Shown here: one piece after another, positions 16,556 through 25,256 of the stretch | How positions within the stretch are numbered: position 1 is the stretch's first letter | How the letters are laid out: each line of letters begins with the position of its first letter | NCBI RefSeq assembly: GCF_016918855.1 | Contig: NZ_JADKYB010000011.1 | Span: 186,001-250,000 of the forward strand | Length of the DNA stretch: 64,000 nt | From: Actinacidiphila acididurans | GTDB taxonomy: Bacteria; Actinomycetota; Actinomycetes; Streptomycetales; Streptomycetaceae | Direction of reading: 5' to 3' | Program-made: the position numbers and the translations under genes | The notes under the pieces: model-generated | Database searches by the model: none | The model's input: the letters and a program-made list of their open reading frames with translations, nothing else | Told to the model about the DNA's origin: nothing

Positions 16556-16623
16556 CGCCGTCTAGAATGAACACAAGAACGGTCGTTCGTCAAACCGAAC
16601 GAGCGGATTGATATGCCGAACGA
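16536..16623. promoter_or_regulatory. azlC / XRE-cupin divergent regulatory region with repeated operators
   Basis: Two inverted repeats share one layout: GTTCG-N6-CGAAC at 16536-16551, inside the first azlC codons, and TCGTTCG-N6-CGAACGA at 16583-16602. A third half-site CGAACGA lies at 16617-16623, exactly 21 bp from the previous one. On the minus strand the second repeat contains TTGACG (16593-16588), which with CATTCT (16569-16564) makes an 18-bp spaced promoter ending 8 nt before the azlC start. The XRE-cupin protein is the likely binder. Confidence 0.65.
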
Positions 16624-16710
16624 ATCCGCCGTACGTGGGTGACGCTCGTACGACACGCAGGCGAAGTGCGAGAATCCGACCACCCAGAGCCGAGACCCGG
16701 GAAGCTCCCC

Positions 16711-17277
16711 ATGGCCCCCTCCGAGAGCAGCGGCGCCCCGCTCGCCGCCATCGCCGCCTCCTTGCAGCGCGAGCGCCGCCGCGTCGGCCTCTCCCTCGCC
16801 GAGGTCGCGCGCCGTGCCGGTATCGCCAAGTCGACGCTGTCCCAACTGGAGTCCGGCACCGGAAACCCCAGTGTGGAGACGCTCTGGGCGCTGAGCGTCA
16901 CCCTCGACGTGCCGTTTGCCCAGCTCGTGGAGCCGCCGCGGCCGCGGGTCCAGGTGATCAAGGCCGGCGAGGGGCCGACCTTCACTGCCGAGCGCTCCGA
17001 CTACGTGGCCACGTTGCTCGCCTCCTGCCCGCCGGGCGCCCGCCGTGACGTCTACCTCGTCTCGTCCCAGCCGGGCACGGTCCGCGCGTCCGACCCGCAC
17101 TCGCCGGGCCTGATCGAACACGTCGTCCTGAGTACCGGCCGCGCCCTGGTCGGCATCACCGACGAGCCGGTCGAACTCGCCCCCGGCGACTACGTGTCGT
17201 ACCCCGGCGACCTGCCGCACATATTCCGCGCGCTGGAGCCGGACACCACCGCCGTACTGCTGTCGGAGCACCAGTGA
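16711..17277 (+). CDS. XRE family regulator with C-terminal cupin domain
   Basis: A 188-residue regulator. The HTH (about 12-70) reads LQRERRRVGLSLAEVARRAGIAKSTLSQLESGTGNPSVETLWALS. A cupin sensor domain follows (about 80-188), with LAPGDYVSYPGDLPHIFRAL as its conserved second half. Proteins of this kind often sit opposite azlCD and sense amino acids or related small molecules. The ATG at 16711 was chosen because the HTH begins 11 residues later. The stop overlaps the next start as GTGA. Confidence 0.9.
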   Translation: MAPSESSGAPLAAIAASLQRERRRVGLSLAEVARRAGIAKSTLSQLESGTGNPSVETLWALSVTLDVPFAQLVEPPRPRVQVIKAGEGPTFTAERSDYVATLLASCPPGARRDVYLVSSQPGTVRASDPHSPGLIEHVVLSTGRALVGITDEPVELAPGDYVSYPGDLPHIFRALEPDTTAVLLSEHQ

Positions 17278-18134
17278 GCGCATCCGTACCACCTGCCGAG
17301 CCCGCGGCCGGGGCGGCCGTACCGGAGTCCGGCGCCGTACGCACCGAGCGGAACGGGGACGTGATCACCGTCGTCCTGTCCCGGCCCGCGGTCCGCAACG
17401 CGGTGGACGGGCCCACGGCGGCGGCGCTGGCCGACGCCTTCCGGGCGTTCGACGCCGACGCGTCGGCGACGGTCGGGGTGCTGTGGGGGGAGGGCGGGAC
17501 GTTCTGCGCCGGCGCCGATCTCAAGGCGATCGGCACGGAGCGGGGCAACCGGGTGGCGGAGGACGGCGACGGGCCGATGGGGCCGACCCGGGTGCGGCTG
17601 GGCAAGCCGGTGATCGCCGCGATCTCCGGTCACGCGGTGGCCGGCGGCTTGGAGCTGGCGCTGTGGTGCGACCTGCGGGTGGTCGAGGAGGACGTGGTGC
17701 TCGGCGTCTTCTGCCGCCGGTGGGGAGTGCCGCTGATCGACGGCGGGACGGTACGGCTGCCGCGGCTGATCGGCGCGGGCCGGGCCATGGACCTGATCCT
17801 CACCGGACGGCCGGTCGACGCGGCCGAAGCGTTGGCCATCGGCCTGGTCGACCGGGTCGTCCCGCGCGGCACCGCGCGCGCCGCGGCCGAGCGACTGGCC
17901 GCCGAGATCGCCGCTTTCCCGCAGACCTGCGTGCGCCACGACCGCCTCTCCCTCCTCGAGCAGGAAGGCCTGGACGAAGCCGCGGCTCTGGCGGTCGAGC
18001 TGGCGCACGGCCGTGTCTCGCTGGCCGAAGCGGCGGAGGGAGCGGCCCGGTTCGCCTCGGGCGCGGGCCGGCACGGCTCCTTCGACGAGGGCCCGGCCGG
18101 GCCTGGTCGGGGCTCGTCGGCGGGCGAACCGTAA
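17274..18134 (+). CDS. crotonase (enoyl-CoA hydratase/isomerase family) protein
   Basis: A 286-residue crotonase-fold protein. The CoA-binding oxyanion segments are FCAGADLKAIG and ISGHAVAGGLELALWCDLRV. The Glu in GGLE matches one catalytic Glu of hydratases, but the second one is missing: VLGVFCRRWGVPLIDGG has Cys or Arg in that region. It may therefore be an isomerase, hydrolase or altered-specificity member, not a hydratase. GTG 17274 overlaps the regulator stop as GTGA, so it is translationally coupled to the XRE-cupin gene. The C-terminal 20 residues are Gly/Pro-rich. Confidence 0.88.
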   Translation: MSASVPPAEPAAGAAVPESGAVRTERNGDVITVVLSRPAVRNAVDGPTAAALADAFRAFDADASATVGVLWGEGGTFCAGADLKAIGTERGNRVAEDGDGPMGPTRVRLGKPVIAAISGHAVAGGLELALWCDLRVVEEDVVLGVFCRRWGVPLIDGGTVRLPRLIGAGRAMDLILTGRPVDAAEALAIGLVDRVVPRGTARAAAERLAAEIAAFPQTCVRHDRLSLLEQEGLDEAAALAVELAHGRVSLAEAAEGAARFASGAGRHGSFDEGPAGPGRGSSAGEP

Positions 18135-18155
18135 CTCGCGTCGGCGGCAATCGTT

Positions 18156-18161
18156 TAGCCT
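18156..18161 (+). promoter_or_regulatory. -10 element of a leaderless promoter for the LysR gene
   Basis: TAGCCT ends 6 nt before the ATG at 18168, the same spacing as at xth. No ribosome site is seen. Confidence 0.5.
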
Positions 18162-18167
18162 GGCTGA

Positions 18168-19091
18168 ATGAAGGACTGGGACCTCAGGAAGCTCCAGATT
18201 CTCCGGGCGCTGTACGACACGGGGACGGTCACTGCCGCCGCCGCGGCCCTGCGCATGACGCCGTCGGCGGTGTCCCAGCAACTGTCGGCGCTGTCCAAGC
18301 AGATAGGCGCGCCGGTGATCGAGGCCCGGGGGCGCGGGGTACGGCTGACCGGCGCCGCGCATGTGCTGCTGCGGCACGCCGAGATCGTGTTCGCGCAGTT
18401 GGAGCGGGCCGGCGCGGAACTGGACGGCTACGCCCGGGGCGACTCGGGCGAGATCCGGGTCGGCACCATCGCCACCGGCATCGCGCGCCTGGTCGTGCCG
18501 GCGGCCGCCCTGCTGCGCCGCACCGCGCCGGGCCTCACCGTCGCGGTCCGTGAGGCCGAGGCGGCCGAGGCGTACGACCTGCTGGCGGCCGGCGAGGTGG
18601 ACCTCGCGGTGTCGCTCGCGGTGGGCGCGCCGACCAGCGGGGATCCGCGGTTCGTGCTCTTCCCGCTGCTCACCGACCCGCTGGACATCGCCCTGCCGCT
18701 CGGCCACGCGCTGGCCGCCGCGCCGGGTCTGCGGCTGGCCCAGCTCGCCGGCGAGCCGTGGATCTTCGGCAGCCGGGGCCCGTGGCGCGACATCACCCTC
18801 ACCGCCTGCGCGGACGCCGGGTTCGTGCCCGCGCAGGCCCATGCCGCCGCCGACTGGCCGGCCATCTTCTCGCTGGTCAGCGCCGGGATGGGGGTCGCGC
18901 TGGTGCCGCGCATGGCGACCGGGACGGGGCTGCGGGAGGAGGTCGCGATCCGGGGGCTGGAGGCCGACCGGCCGCGCCGCCGCGTGGTGGCGGCGGTGCG
19001 GGGCGGATCGGAGGACGCGCCGCTGGTGCGGCGGGTGATGGGGGCGCTGCGGCAGGCGGCACAGCTCGACCCCTTCGTGCAGGTGGACTGA
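18168..19091 (+). CDS. LysR family transcriptional regulator
   Basis: A 307-residue regulator with the N-terminal HTH LQILRALYDTGTVTAAAAALRMTPSAVSQQLSALSKQIGAPVIEARGRGVRLT and a periplasmic-binding-type effector domain from about 90 onward (RVGTIATGIARLVVPAAALLRR start). The effector is unknown. It lies between the crotonase gene and allantoicase on the same strand. It may regulate either; a role in purine catabolism is possible but not shown. Confidence 0.93.
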   Translation: MKDWDLRKLQILRALYDTGTVTAAAAALRMTPSAVSQQLSALSKQIGAPVIEARGRGVRLTGAAHVLLRHAEIVFAQLERAGAELDGYARGDSGEIRVGTIATGIARLVVPAAALLRRTAPGLTVAVREAEAAEAYDLLAAGEVDLAVSLAVGAPTSGDPRFVLFPLLTDPLDIALPLGHALAAAPGLRLAQLAGEPWIFGSRGPWRDITLTACADAGFVPAQAHAAADWPAIFSLVSAGMGVALVPRMATGTGLREEVAIRGLEADRPRRRVVAAVRGGSEDAPLVRRVMGALRQAAQLDPFVQVD

Positions 19092-19248
19092 AAGGTCGCT
19101 TCAGAAAGATTCGATGGACGTGAAGGGTGCGGGGAGGTGAGAGTGGAGACATCACGAAGGGGGCGGACCGGGCCGGGCCGTCCGACAGGGACCGATGGGC
19201 TGCGGGCGGGCTTCCGCGCGGGGCCCGGCAGGAATGGGGGACGACGTC

Positions 19249-20382
19249 ATGACGACGACCGGACAGACGGGCTTCACCGCGCTGACCTCCTTCACGGGGG
19301 ACGCGCCGCCGTACGCGGGTGGGGATCCGTACGCCGACTACCGCCGCGGGGACCTGCCGTTCGCCGGGACCGTGGACCTGGCCGACCGGAGACTGGGCGC
19401 CGGGGTGATCGCGGCCAATGACGAGTTCTTCGCCCAGCGGGAGAACCTGCTGCTGCCGGGACCCGCGGTCTTCGACCCCGAGCGCTTCGGGCACAAGGGC
19501 AAGATCATGGACGGCTGGGAGACCCGCCGGCGGCGCGGCGCCTCGGCACAGGTCCCGCACCCGGCCGCCGACGACCACGACTGGGCGCTGGTACGGCTCG
19601 GCGTGCCCGGACTGATCCGCGGCATCGTGTTGGACACCGCCCACTTCCGCGGCAACTACCCGCGGGCGGTCTCGATAGCGGCCACCGCGGCCTCGCCCTC
19701 GGCCGCCCCGGAGGAACTGCTGGCCCCAGAGGTGACCTGGACCGAGTTGGTGCCGCGCACCGAGATCGGCGGGCACGCAGAGAACGCCTTCCTGATCCGG
19801 GCCGGGCGGCGCTTCACCCACCTGCGGGTCCGCCAGCACCCCGACGGGGGGATCGCCCGGCTGCGGGTGCGCGGCGAGGTTGTCCCCGACCCCGGCTGGC
19901 TGGCGGCGCTGGGCACCTTCGACCTGGTCGCCCTGGAACACGGCGGCACCGTCGAGGACGCCTCGGACCGCTTCTACTCACCGCCGGCGCACACCATCCT
20001 GCCCGGCCGCTCCCGGCAGATGGACGACGGCTGGGAGACGCGGCGCCGCCGCGACACCGGTCACGACTGGATCCGCTACCGCCTGGCCGAGCAGGGAGTG
20101 ATCCGGGCTGTCGAGATCGACACGGCCTATCTGAAGGGGAACGCGGCGGGCTGGGCCGCTTTGTGGATACGCGACGGCTCCGCGGGTGAGTGGACCGAGC
20201 TGATACCGCGGACCCGGCTCCAGCCGGACACCCTCCACCGCTTCCTGACCGCACCCACGCAGGCCACCCACGCGCGGCTGGAGATATTTCCCGACGGCGG
20301 CATATCGCGGCTGCGGCTGCACGGCTCTCTCACCGAGGCCGGCGCGCACCGGCTGGCCGAGCGCACGGCCGCGCTCTCCTGA
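19249..20382 (+). CDS. alc: allantoicase
   Basis: A 377-residue enzyme that hydrolyses allantoate to ureidoglycolate and urea in purine catabolism. It contains the family's two homologous beta-sandwich domains, seen directly as paired motifs: KIMDGWETRRRR (about 88) and QMDDGWETRRRR (about 259), then GIVLDTAHFRGNYP and AVEIDTAYLKGNAAG. Each half also has a HPDGGIARLRV or FPDGGISRLRL strand. I chose the ATG at 19249 because GGGGGA lies 7 nt upstream; the preceding in-frame residues have noncoding composition. A LysR gene precedes it. Confidence 0.95.
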   Translation: MTTTGQTGFTALTSFTGDAPPYAGGDPYADYRRGDLPFAGTVDLADRRLGAGVIAANDEFFAQRENLLLPGPAVFDPERFGHKGKIMDGWETRRRRGASAQVPHPAADDHDWALVRLGVPGLIRGIVLDTAHFRGNYPRAVSIAATAASPSAAPEELLAPEVTWTELVPRTEIGGHAENAFLIRAGRRFTHLRVRQHPDGGIARLRVRGEVVPDPGWLAALGTFDLVALEHGGTVEDASDRFYSPPAHTILPGRSRQMDDGWETRRRRDTGHDWIRYRLAEQGVIRAVEIDTAYLKGNAAGWAALWIRDGSAGEWTELIPRTRLQPDTLHRFLTAPTQATHARLEIFPDGGISRLRLHGSLTEAGAHRLAERTAALS

Positions 20383-20508
20383 CGGCGGTTCCGGTGGCAG
20401 GTCTGGCCGCGGGTCTGGCGGCAGATCCGCCCAAGACGGGTCCAGCGGCGGATCCCGTGGCGGTCGGACCGGGCGGCAGGTGGGCCGCCCGGTGCGGGTG
20501 GGGTCCGG

Positions 20509-20934
20509 TCACTCGACGCCGAACTGCTTGAGCAGGTCCTCCTTGCCGAACATGACGGCGGTGTCGATGGCGCTGGGGGCACCGGCGGCGGGGTCCGCGC
20601 CGGCTTCGAGGAGGGCGTCGATGACGTCCTGGGAGCCCTTGAAGACCGCGCCGGCCAGCGGCGTCTGGCCCCGGTCGTTGCCGCGGTCCGGCTCGGCGCC
20701 GCGGTCCAGGAGGGCGCGGACGGCGTCGGCGTGACTGTGGTAGGCGGCGAGCATGAGGAGGGTGTCGCCGCGGGCGTTGGTGAGGTTGACGGGCACACCG
20801 GCGTCGACGTAGGCGGCGAGCTTGGCGGTGTCGCCCTGCCGGGCGAGGTCGAAGACCTGGGCGGCCAGTTCGAGGACCTCGGGGTCGTGGGCGGGCTCGC
20901 CGGCGGCTGCGGGATCGGGCGTGGACTCGGTCAT
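20509..20934 (-). CDS. ankyrin repeat protein
   Basis: A 141-residue protein made of about three ankyrin repeats. Examples are RGDTLLMLAAYHSHADAVRA and RGQTPLAGAVFKGSQDVIDA, with the loop GAEPDRGND. It is probably a cytoplasmic protein-binding module. A TAGGCT hexamer ends 6 nt before the ATG, which suggests a leaderless message, and that hexamer contains the TAG stop of the upstream lipoprotein gene. Confidence 0.9.
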   Translation of the reverse strand: MTESTPDPAAAGEPAHDPEVLELAAQVFDLARQGDTAKLAAYVDAGVPVNLTNARGDTLLMLAAYHSHADAVRALLDRGAEPDRGNDRGQTPLAGAVFKGSQDVIDALLEAGADPAAGAPSAIDTAVMFGKEDLLKQFGVE

Positions 20935-20940
20935 GAGTCC

Positions 20941-20946
20941 AGCCTA
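20941..20946 (-). promoter_or_regulatory. -10 element of a leaderless promoter for the ankyrin gene
   Basis: On the minus strand TAGGCT ends 6 nt before the ATG at 20934. Its first three bases are the TAG stop codon of the upstream lipoprotein gene, so promoter and stop codon share bases. Confidence 0.45.
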
Positions 20947-21780
20947 AGCAGAGCAGCGTCCGTTGAAGAAGGAGATCACGACACGCTTCGCGGGACCGTT
21001 GCCGACCCGCACGTCCAGGGGCAGGCAGGCCCGGCCGTCCCCGGCGATGAAGAAGCCCCCGGGAAAGGTGGTGGTGGCGGTGGGGCAGCTGTTGAAGGTG
21101 ACCGCGGGAGCGGGGGTGGTGCCGTAGCCGCCGCCGTACTCCAGGCCGGCCCGGGCCCGCTGCTGGACGCCGACGGTGACGGTGACCGTGGAGTGGGCGT
21201 GGACGTCGGGGCCGATCCGGTAGTGCCAGCCGTCTGAGTTGTGGGTGCCGTACACCCGCTGGTCGGCCGTGGCCAGCGCCCGCAGGCCCTTCCAGGTCAG
21301 CGGGCCGACGGTCACATCGGTCCTCGGCCCCGAGGGCAGCTTGGGCAGCGTGGGTGAGGGCGAGCCGTGCGGTCCGCCGCCGGCCGCCCAGCCGGAGACG
21401 GTGCCGGGCGGCGCTCCGGTGCCGGTGTCGGTGCCTGATCCGGTGTCGGTGGCCGCGCCGGTGGTGGAGCCTGTGCCGGAGGTGGTATCGGAGCCGGGAG
21501 TCTTGTCGGTCTGGCCGGGCGGGGTCGGCGGGCGGGTGGTTGCCGGGGCGGAGGTCGCCGGTGGGGACGGGGGGAGGTCCCCGCCGAAGGTGAGGCCGTC
21601 GACGCAGTCGACCGGGCGGGGGTGCTCGATGCTGCCCACGGGTGGGGGTGCGGGGGCGGAGTAGGCGGGAGCGGTGGCGGAGACGCTCGAATGGGTGCCG
21701 AGAGTGCATCCGGTGAGCAATGCCAGTGCCCCACCCGTCACACCAGCCGCGCGCCACCCTCGACCAGACATGGGCATCAC
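20944..21780 (-). CDS. putative lipoprotein of unknown function
   Basis: A 278-residue protein with a lipoprotein signal peptide: basic start, then GGALALLTGCTLG, in which LLTGC is a lipobox. A long linker rich in Pro, Thr, Ser and Gly (about 35-150) follows. The folded part (about 150-278) contains WHYRIGPDVHAHSTVTVTVGVQQRARA and four spaced cysteines at most. I do not recognise the domain. It is probably anchored on the outer face of the membrane. The ankyrin gene follows 9 bp after its stop. Confidence 0.8.
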   Translation of the reverse strand: MMPMSGRGWRAAGVTGGALALLTGCTLGTHSSVSATAPAYSAPAPPPVGSIEHPRPVDCVDGLTFGGDLPPSPPATSAPATTRPPTPPGQTDKTPGSDTTSGTGSTTGAATDTGSGTDTGTGAPPGTVSGWAAGGGPHGSPSPTLPKLPSGPRTDVTVGPLTWKGLRALATADQRVYGTHNSDGWHYRIGPDVHAHSTVTVTVGVQQRARAGLEYGGGYGTTPAPAVTFNSCPTATTTFPGGFFIAGDGRACLPLDVRVGNGPAKRVVISFFNGRCSA

Positions 21781-21804
21781 CCCTCTGGCAAGGACGGTAC
21801 GTCC

Positions 21805-22605
21805 TCAGCCGAGCGGCGGCCAGACCACCAATTGGCGGACGAGATCGACATCACCCGACACGCGCAGGGCGCCGCTGTCCCAGGGGATGCGGCGGTAGAG
21901 AGCGAGGAGGAGTTCACCGGCCGGGCCGGACAGGGTGGCACCCGGCTGCGGGCCGCCACCGGGTGCGCCGCGGTGCGCCGAGGCACCGGTGTCGTCAAGG
22001 ACGAGGGTCCAGGTGACGCCCTCGTCCGCGATCAGGGCGACGCGGGCGGGGGAGTTGGGCCAGCCGTCCATGGCGGCGAACCCGACGTGCAGGAGTTGGT
22101 CGACGGCGTCCACCGCGAGGGCGGGCGGCAGGGGTTCGGGGGTGCCCGCGGCCTCCTGGGCGTCGCGGGCGTGCACGGCCGCTTCCTGCACCTGGTGCCG
22201 GGCCACCGCTCCCGCGGTGGAGGGGTGGCCCCAATCGGCCCACCAGGTCCAGCAGTTGGCGTCCGGGCCGGCCAAGCGCAGTGCCTCGATCAGCGCCTGC
22301 GTGCACCGGGCCGACCAGGCCATCAGCTCGCCGGGCGGCGGGGGGTCGCCGGCCTCGTCCGCCGGTGGCCGGGACGCCGGGCCGGCGGTCACCGACGCGG
22401 CCCAGAACCGCTGGACGCGCGCCATGTGTGCGACCAGGTCCCGTACGGTCCAGTCCGGGCACCCCGGCACCCGGGCGAGCGGGTCCGCCGAACCGGCCGC
22501 GAGGCGGAGGGCGGCGGAGCGCTCCTCGATCAGTTCCAGCCGCTCGGCGAACTCCGGGCCCGGGCCGGCGGGCTGCGCGGGGGGCGCAGAGGACGAGGAG
22601 GTCAT
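21805..22605 (-). CDS. DinB-like maleylpyruvate isomerase family mycothiol-dependent enzyme
   Basis: A 266-residue protein. The N-terminal DinB-like four-helix domain carries PGCPDWTVRDLVAHMARVQRFWA (first metal-type His) and AVARHQVQEAAVHARDAQEA (second His region), the hallmarks of the mycothiol-dependent maleylpyruvate isomerase family of actinobacteria. The C-terminal part includes LSGPAGELLLALYRRIP, the small second domain. The substrate is unknown. I preferred the ATG at 22605; a GTG at 22635 would add ten residues. Confidence 0.85.
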   Translation of the reverse strand: MTSSSSAPPAQPAGPGPEFAERLELIEERSAALRLAAGSADPLARVPGCPDWTVRDLVAHMARVQRFWAASVTAGPASRPPADEAGDPPPPGELMAWSARCTQALIEALRLAGPDANCWTWWADWGHPSTAGAVARHQVQEAAVHARDAQEAAGTPEPLPPALAVDAVDQLLHVGFAAMDGWPNSPARVALIADEGVTWTLVLDDTGASAHRGAPGGGPQPGATLSGPAGELLLALYRRIPWDSGALRVSGDVDLVRQLVVWPPLG

Positions 22606-22774
22606 GTTGACCGTTGTACCAGCGCCCACCGACAACGGCCCCGACCTTGACCCGGCCCGCCTGTCCCACGCGTATGCGCCCGTGCCCGTCCGTGCTCATC
22701 CGTACCCACCCGTACCTCTGTTCCCTTGCCGTACCTGGGCTGCCCCCTGGTCACGGCGGGCCGAAGGATGTTCG

Positions 22775-24913
22775 ATGGTCAACACAGCGCCGCCGTGGGA
22801 GAGGCGGCCCCGCGCGCCAGATGAGGTGGCCTTGGCTACGACCGTGCGACATACCGTTGTGCAGATCCCCGCCGCCCCCCTCGGACCGGAGAACCCGCTG
22901 CCCGCGCTGCGTCCGATGGACGAGGTGCACCGGCTGGATCCGGCCGACCGCACGGACCTGCCCGCCGACATGGCCCGGCAGATCGGCTACGCGCCGCTGC
23001 GCACCGTACTGCCCGTGCGCGTCCTCGACGGCTACCGGCGGGAGCGCGTCCCGACCGCGCTGGACGCCCTGGTCATCGAGAACGAACGGGTCCGGGCCAC
23101 CGTCCTGCCGGGCCTGGGTGGCCGGCTGTACTCACTGGTGCACAAGCCCACCGGCCGCGAACTGCTGTACCGGAACCCGGTGTTCCAACCGGCGGCGTTC
23201 GGGCTGGCCGGGGCGTGGTTCTCCGGCGGCGTGGAGTGGAACCTCGGCGCCACCGGTCACGCGGCGCACACCTGCGCGCCGTTGCATGCCGCCCGGGTGC
23301 CCGCCCCGGACGGCGGCGAGATGCTGCGCCTGTGGGAATGGGAGCGGCTGCGCGACCTGCCCTTCCAGGTGGACCTGTGGCTGCCCGCCGACTCCGACTT
23401 CCTCTACGTCGGGGTGCGGGTGCGCAACCCGCACGACCGTACGGTACCGGCCTACTGGTGGTCCAACATCGCCGTGCCCGAGACCCCCGACACCCGGGTG
23501 CTGGCCCCCGCCGACGCCGCCTGGCACTTCGGCTACACCGCCACGCTCGGCCACGTGCCGGTCCCGCACGCCGCAGACGGGACCGACGTCACCTACACCA
23601 CCCGCGCCGAGCACGCCGCCGACTACTTCTTCGACATCCGCGGCGACGACCGCCGCTGGATCGCCGCGCTCGACGGCGACGGCCGGGGCCTGGTCCACAC
23701 CTCCACTGACACACTGCGCGGCCGCAAGCTGTTCCTGTGGGGCCGGGGCCCGGGCGGGCGCCGCTGGCAGGAGTGGCTGACCGAGCCCGGCACCGGCGGC
23801 TACCTGGAGATCCAGGCCGGGCTGGCCCGTACCCAGCTCGAACACATCCCGATGCCGGCCGAGTCGGAGTTCTCCTGGCTGGAGGCGTACGGCCCGCTCG
23901 CCGCCGATCCCGCCGCCGTCCACGGCCCCGACTGGTCCGCCGCCCGCGCCGAGGCCGCCGGCCGCCTGGAGACGGCCCTGCCCCGGGCCACCGTCGAGGC
24001 GGCCTACGAGACCTGGCTCGCCCACGCCGACAGCGACCCCAAGGACGTCCTGGCCACCGGCTCCGGCTGGGGCGCCCTGGAGGCCGAGCGCGGCCACCAC
24101 CACCTGCCGGGCACGCCGTTCCCCGCCGACACCCTCGGCGAGCTCCAGAAGCCCTGGCTGGAACTGCTGGTGGCCGGCGTCTTCCCGCGCCCCGCCGCCG
24201 ACGCCCCGCCCGGCCCCTGCCCGGTCTCGCCCGAGTGGCGCGAACTGCTGGAGAGCGCCGACACCTACCCCGGCAACGAGTGGTTCCGTGACTACCACCT
24301 CGGCATCGCCCAGTGGGCGGCGGGCGACCGGGCCCAGGCGGTGCGCAGTTGGCAGCGTTCACTCGCCGCCCACCCCTCGCCCTGGGCGCTGCGCGCCCTC
24401 GCCGTCGCCGAGGCCGCCGAGGGCGAGACCGCCCGCGCGGCGCAGCGCTACGTCGAGGCGTACGACAGCCTGCGCGCCGGCTTCCTCGACCGCGACCGCT
24501 GGACCGAGGACGCCGCCGCGACCGCCCGCACCGTCCAGCGCGCCCTCACCGTCGAGGCCGTCCCCGTGCTCCTCGAGGCCGCCCGCCCCGCCGACGCCGC
24601 CCGCCTCCTCGACCACCCCGCCGCCGGCCGCGACACCCCCCTCGACGACGGCCACCTCCGCCTCCTGCGCGCCCGCACCGCCCTCGCCCAGAACGACCCC
24701 ACCCGCGCCCGCGCCATCTTCGACCATGGCTTCGAAGTCGCCGACCTCCGCGAGGGCGCCGAATCCCTCAGCGACACCTGGTTCGCCATCGCCGAGGCCC
24801 TCCTCTCCCCCCACACCCCACCCGACGACACCCTCCGCACCCAGGCCCGTACCACCCACCCCCTCCCACCCCCCTACGACTTCCGCATGCGCCCCGACCC
24901 GGCCCTCTCGTAA
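22775..24913 (+). CDS. DUF5107 domain protein with C-terminal TPR-like helices
   Basis: A protein of up to 712 residues. The N-terminal half (about 60-380) is a galactose-mutarotase-like beta-sandwich of the DUF5107 type: VLPGLGGRLYSLVHKPTGRELLYRNPVFQ, FSGGVEWNLGATGHA and VPAYWWSNIAVPE. The second half (about 400-700) is all helical with TPR-like repeats. Family members are thought to act on carbohydrates. The start is uncertain: the ATG at 22775 follows AAGGA, while a TTG at 22832 follows GAGGTGG and would begin LATTVRHTV, closer to where the conserved domain begins. No sugar operon is nearby. Confidence 0.88.
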   Translation: MVNTAPPWERRPRAPDEVALATTVRHTVVQIPAAPLGPENPLPALRPMDEVHRLDPADRTDLPADMARQIGYAPLRTVLPVRVLDGYRRERVPTALDALVIENERVRATVLPGLGGRLYSLVHKPTGRELLYRNPVFQPAAFGLAGAWFSGGVEWNLGATGHAAHTCAPLHAARVPAPDGGEMLRLWEWERLRDLPFQVDLWLPADSDFLYVGVRVRNPHDRTVPAYWWSNIAVPETPDTRVLAPADAAWHFGYTATLGHVPVPHAADGTDVTYTTRAEHAADYFFDIRGDDRRWIAALDGDGRGLVHTSTDTLRGRKLFLWGRGPGGRRWQEWLTEPGTGGYLEIQAGLARTQLEHIPMPAESEFSWLEAYGPLAADPAAVHGPDWSAARAEAAGRLETALPRATVEAAYETWLAHADSDPKDVLATGSGWGALEAERGHHHLPGTPFPADTLGELQKPWLELLVAGVFPRPAADAPPGPCPVSPEWRELLESADTYPGNEWFRDYHLGIAQWAAGDRAQAVRSWQRSLAAHPSPWALRALAVAEAAEGETARAAQRYVEAYDSLRAGFLDRDRWTEDAAATARTVQRALTVEAVPVLLEAARPADAARLLDHPAAGRDTPLDDGHLRLLRARTALAQNDPTRARAIFDHGFEVADLREGAESLSDTWFAIAEALLSPHTPPDDTLRTQARTTHPLPPPYDFRMRPDPALS

Positions 24914-24930
24914 CCGGCCTGGTCAGGCAT

Positions 24931-25104
24931 GCCCCGTCAGGGGCGCGGGGAACTGCGCGAGCAACCGACGACGGCGGGAAGGTCCGGCAACGACGGGCAC
25001 CACCCCACCGGGCCGGTAAGGCCCGCCAAGGACGAGGCCGCCCCGCCAGCGGCGCGGGGAACTGCGCGAGCAACCGACCACCGAGGGAAGGTCCGGAAAC
25101 CGAC
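24931..25104 (+). repeat. two tandem copies of the streptomycete GGCGCGGGGAACTGCGCG intergenic repeat
   Basis: Copy one begins at 24931 and copy two at 25040, an offset of 109 bp. Both contain GGCGCGGGGAACTGCGCGAG and then similar GGGAAGGTCCGG stretches; similarity continues beyond 25104 towards 25130. The first copy starts 17 bp after the DUF5107 stop. This family is dispersed between genes in many Streptomyces; other copies lie at 42871 and 43075 here. The rest of 24914-25256 shows no gene. Confidence 0.85.
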
Positions 25105-25256
25105 CGAAACCGCCCCATCGGGACGGTGCGGCCACGTAAAAGAACCCGCAAGGTACCCGCCAATCTGAGCGCCGAGCCGCATGCTCGGCCCCACCTGGGG
25201 TACGCGCGGGTTTCAGCCAGTGCACAGTCCGGACCCCGCGAGAGGAACCAGAGGCG

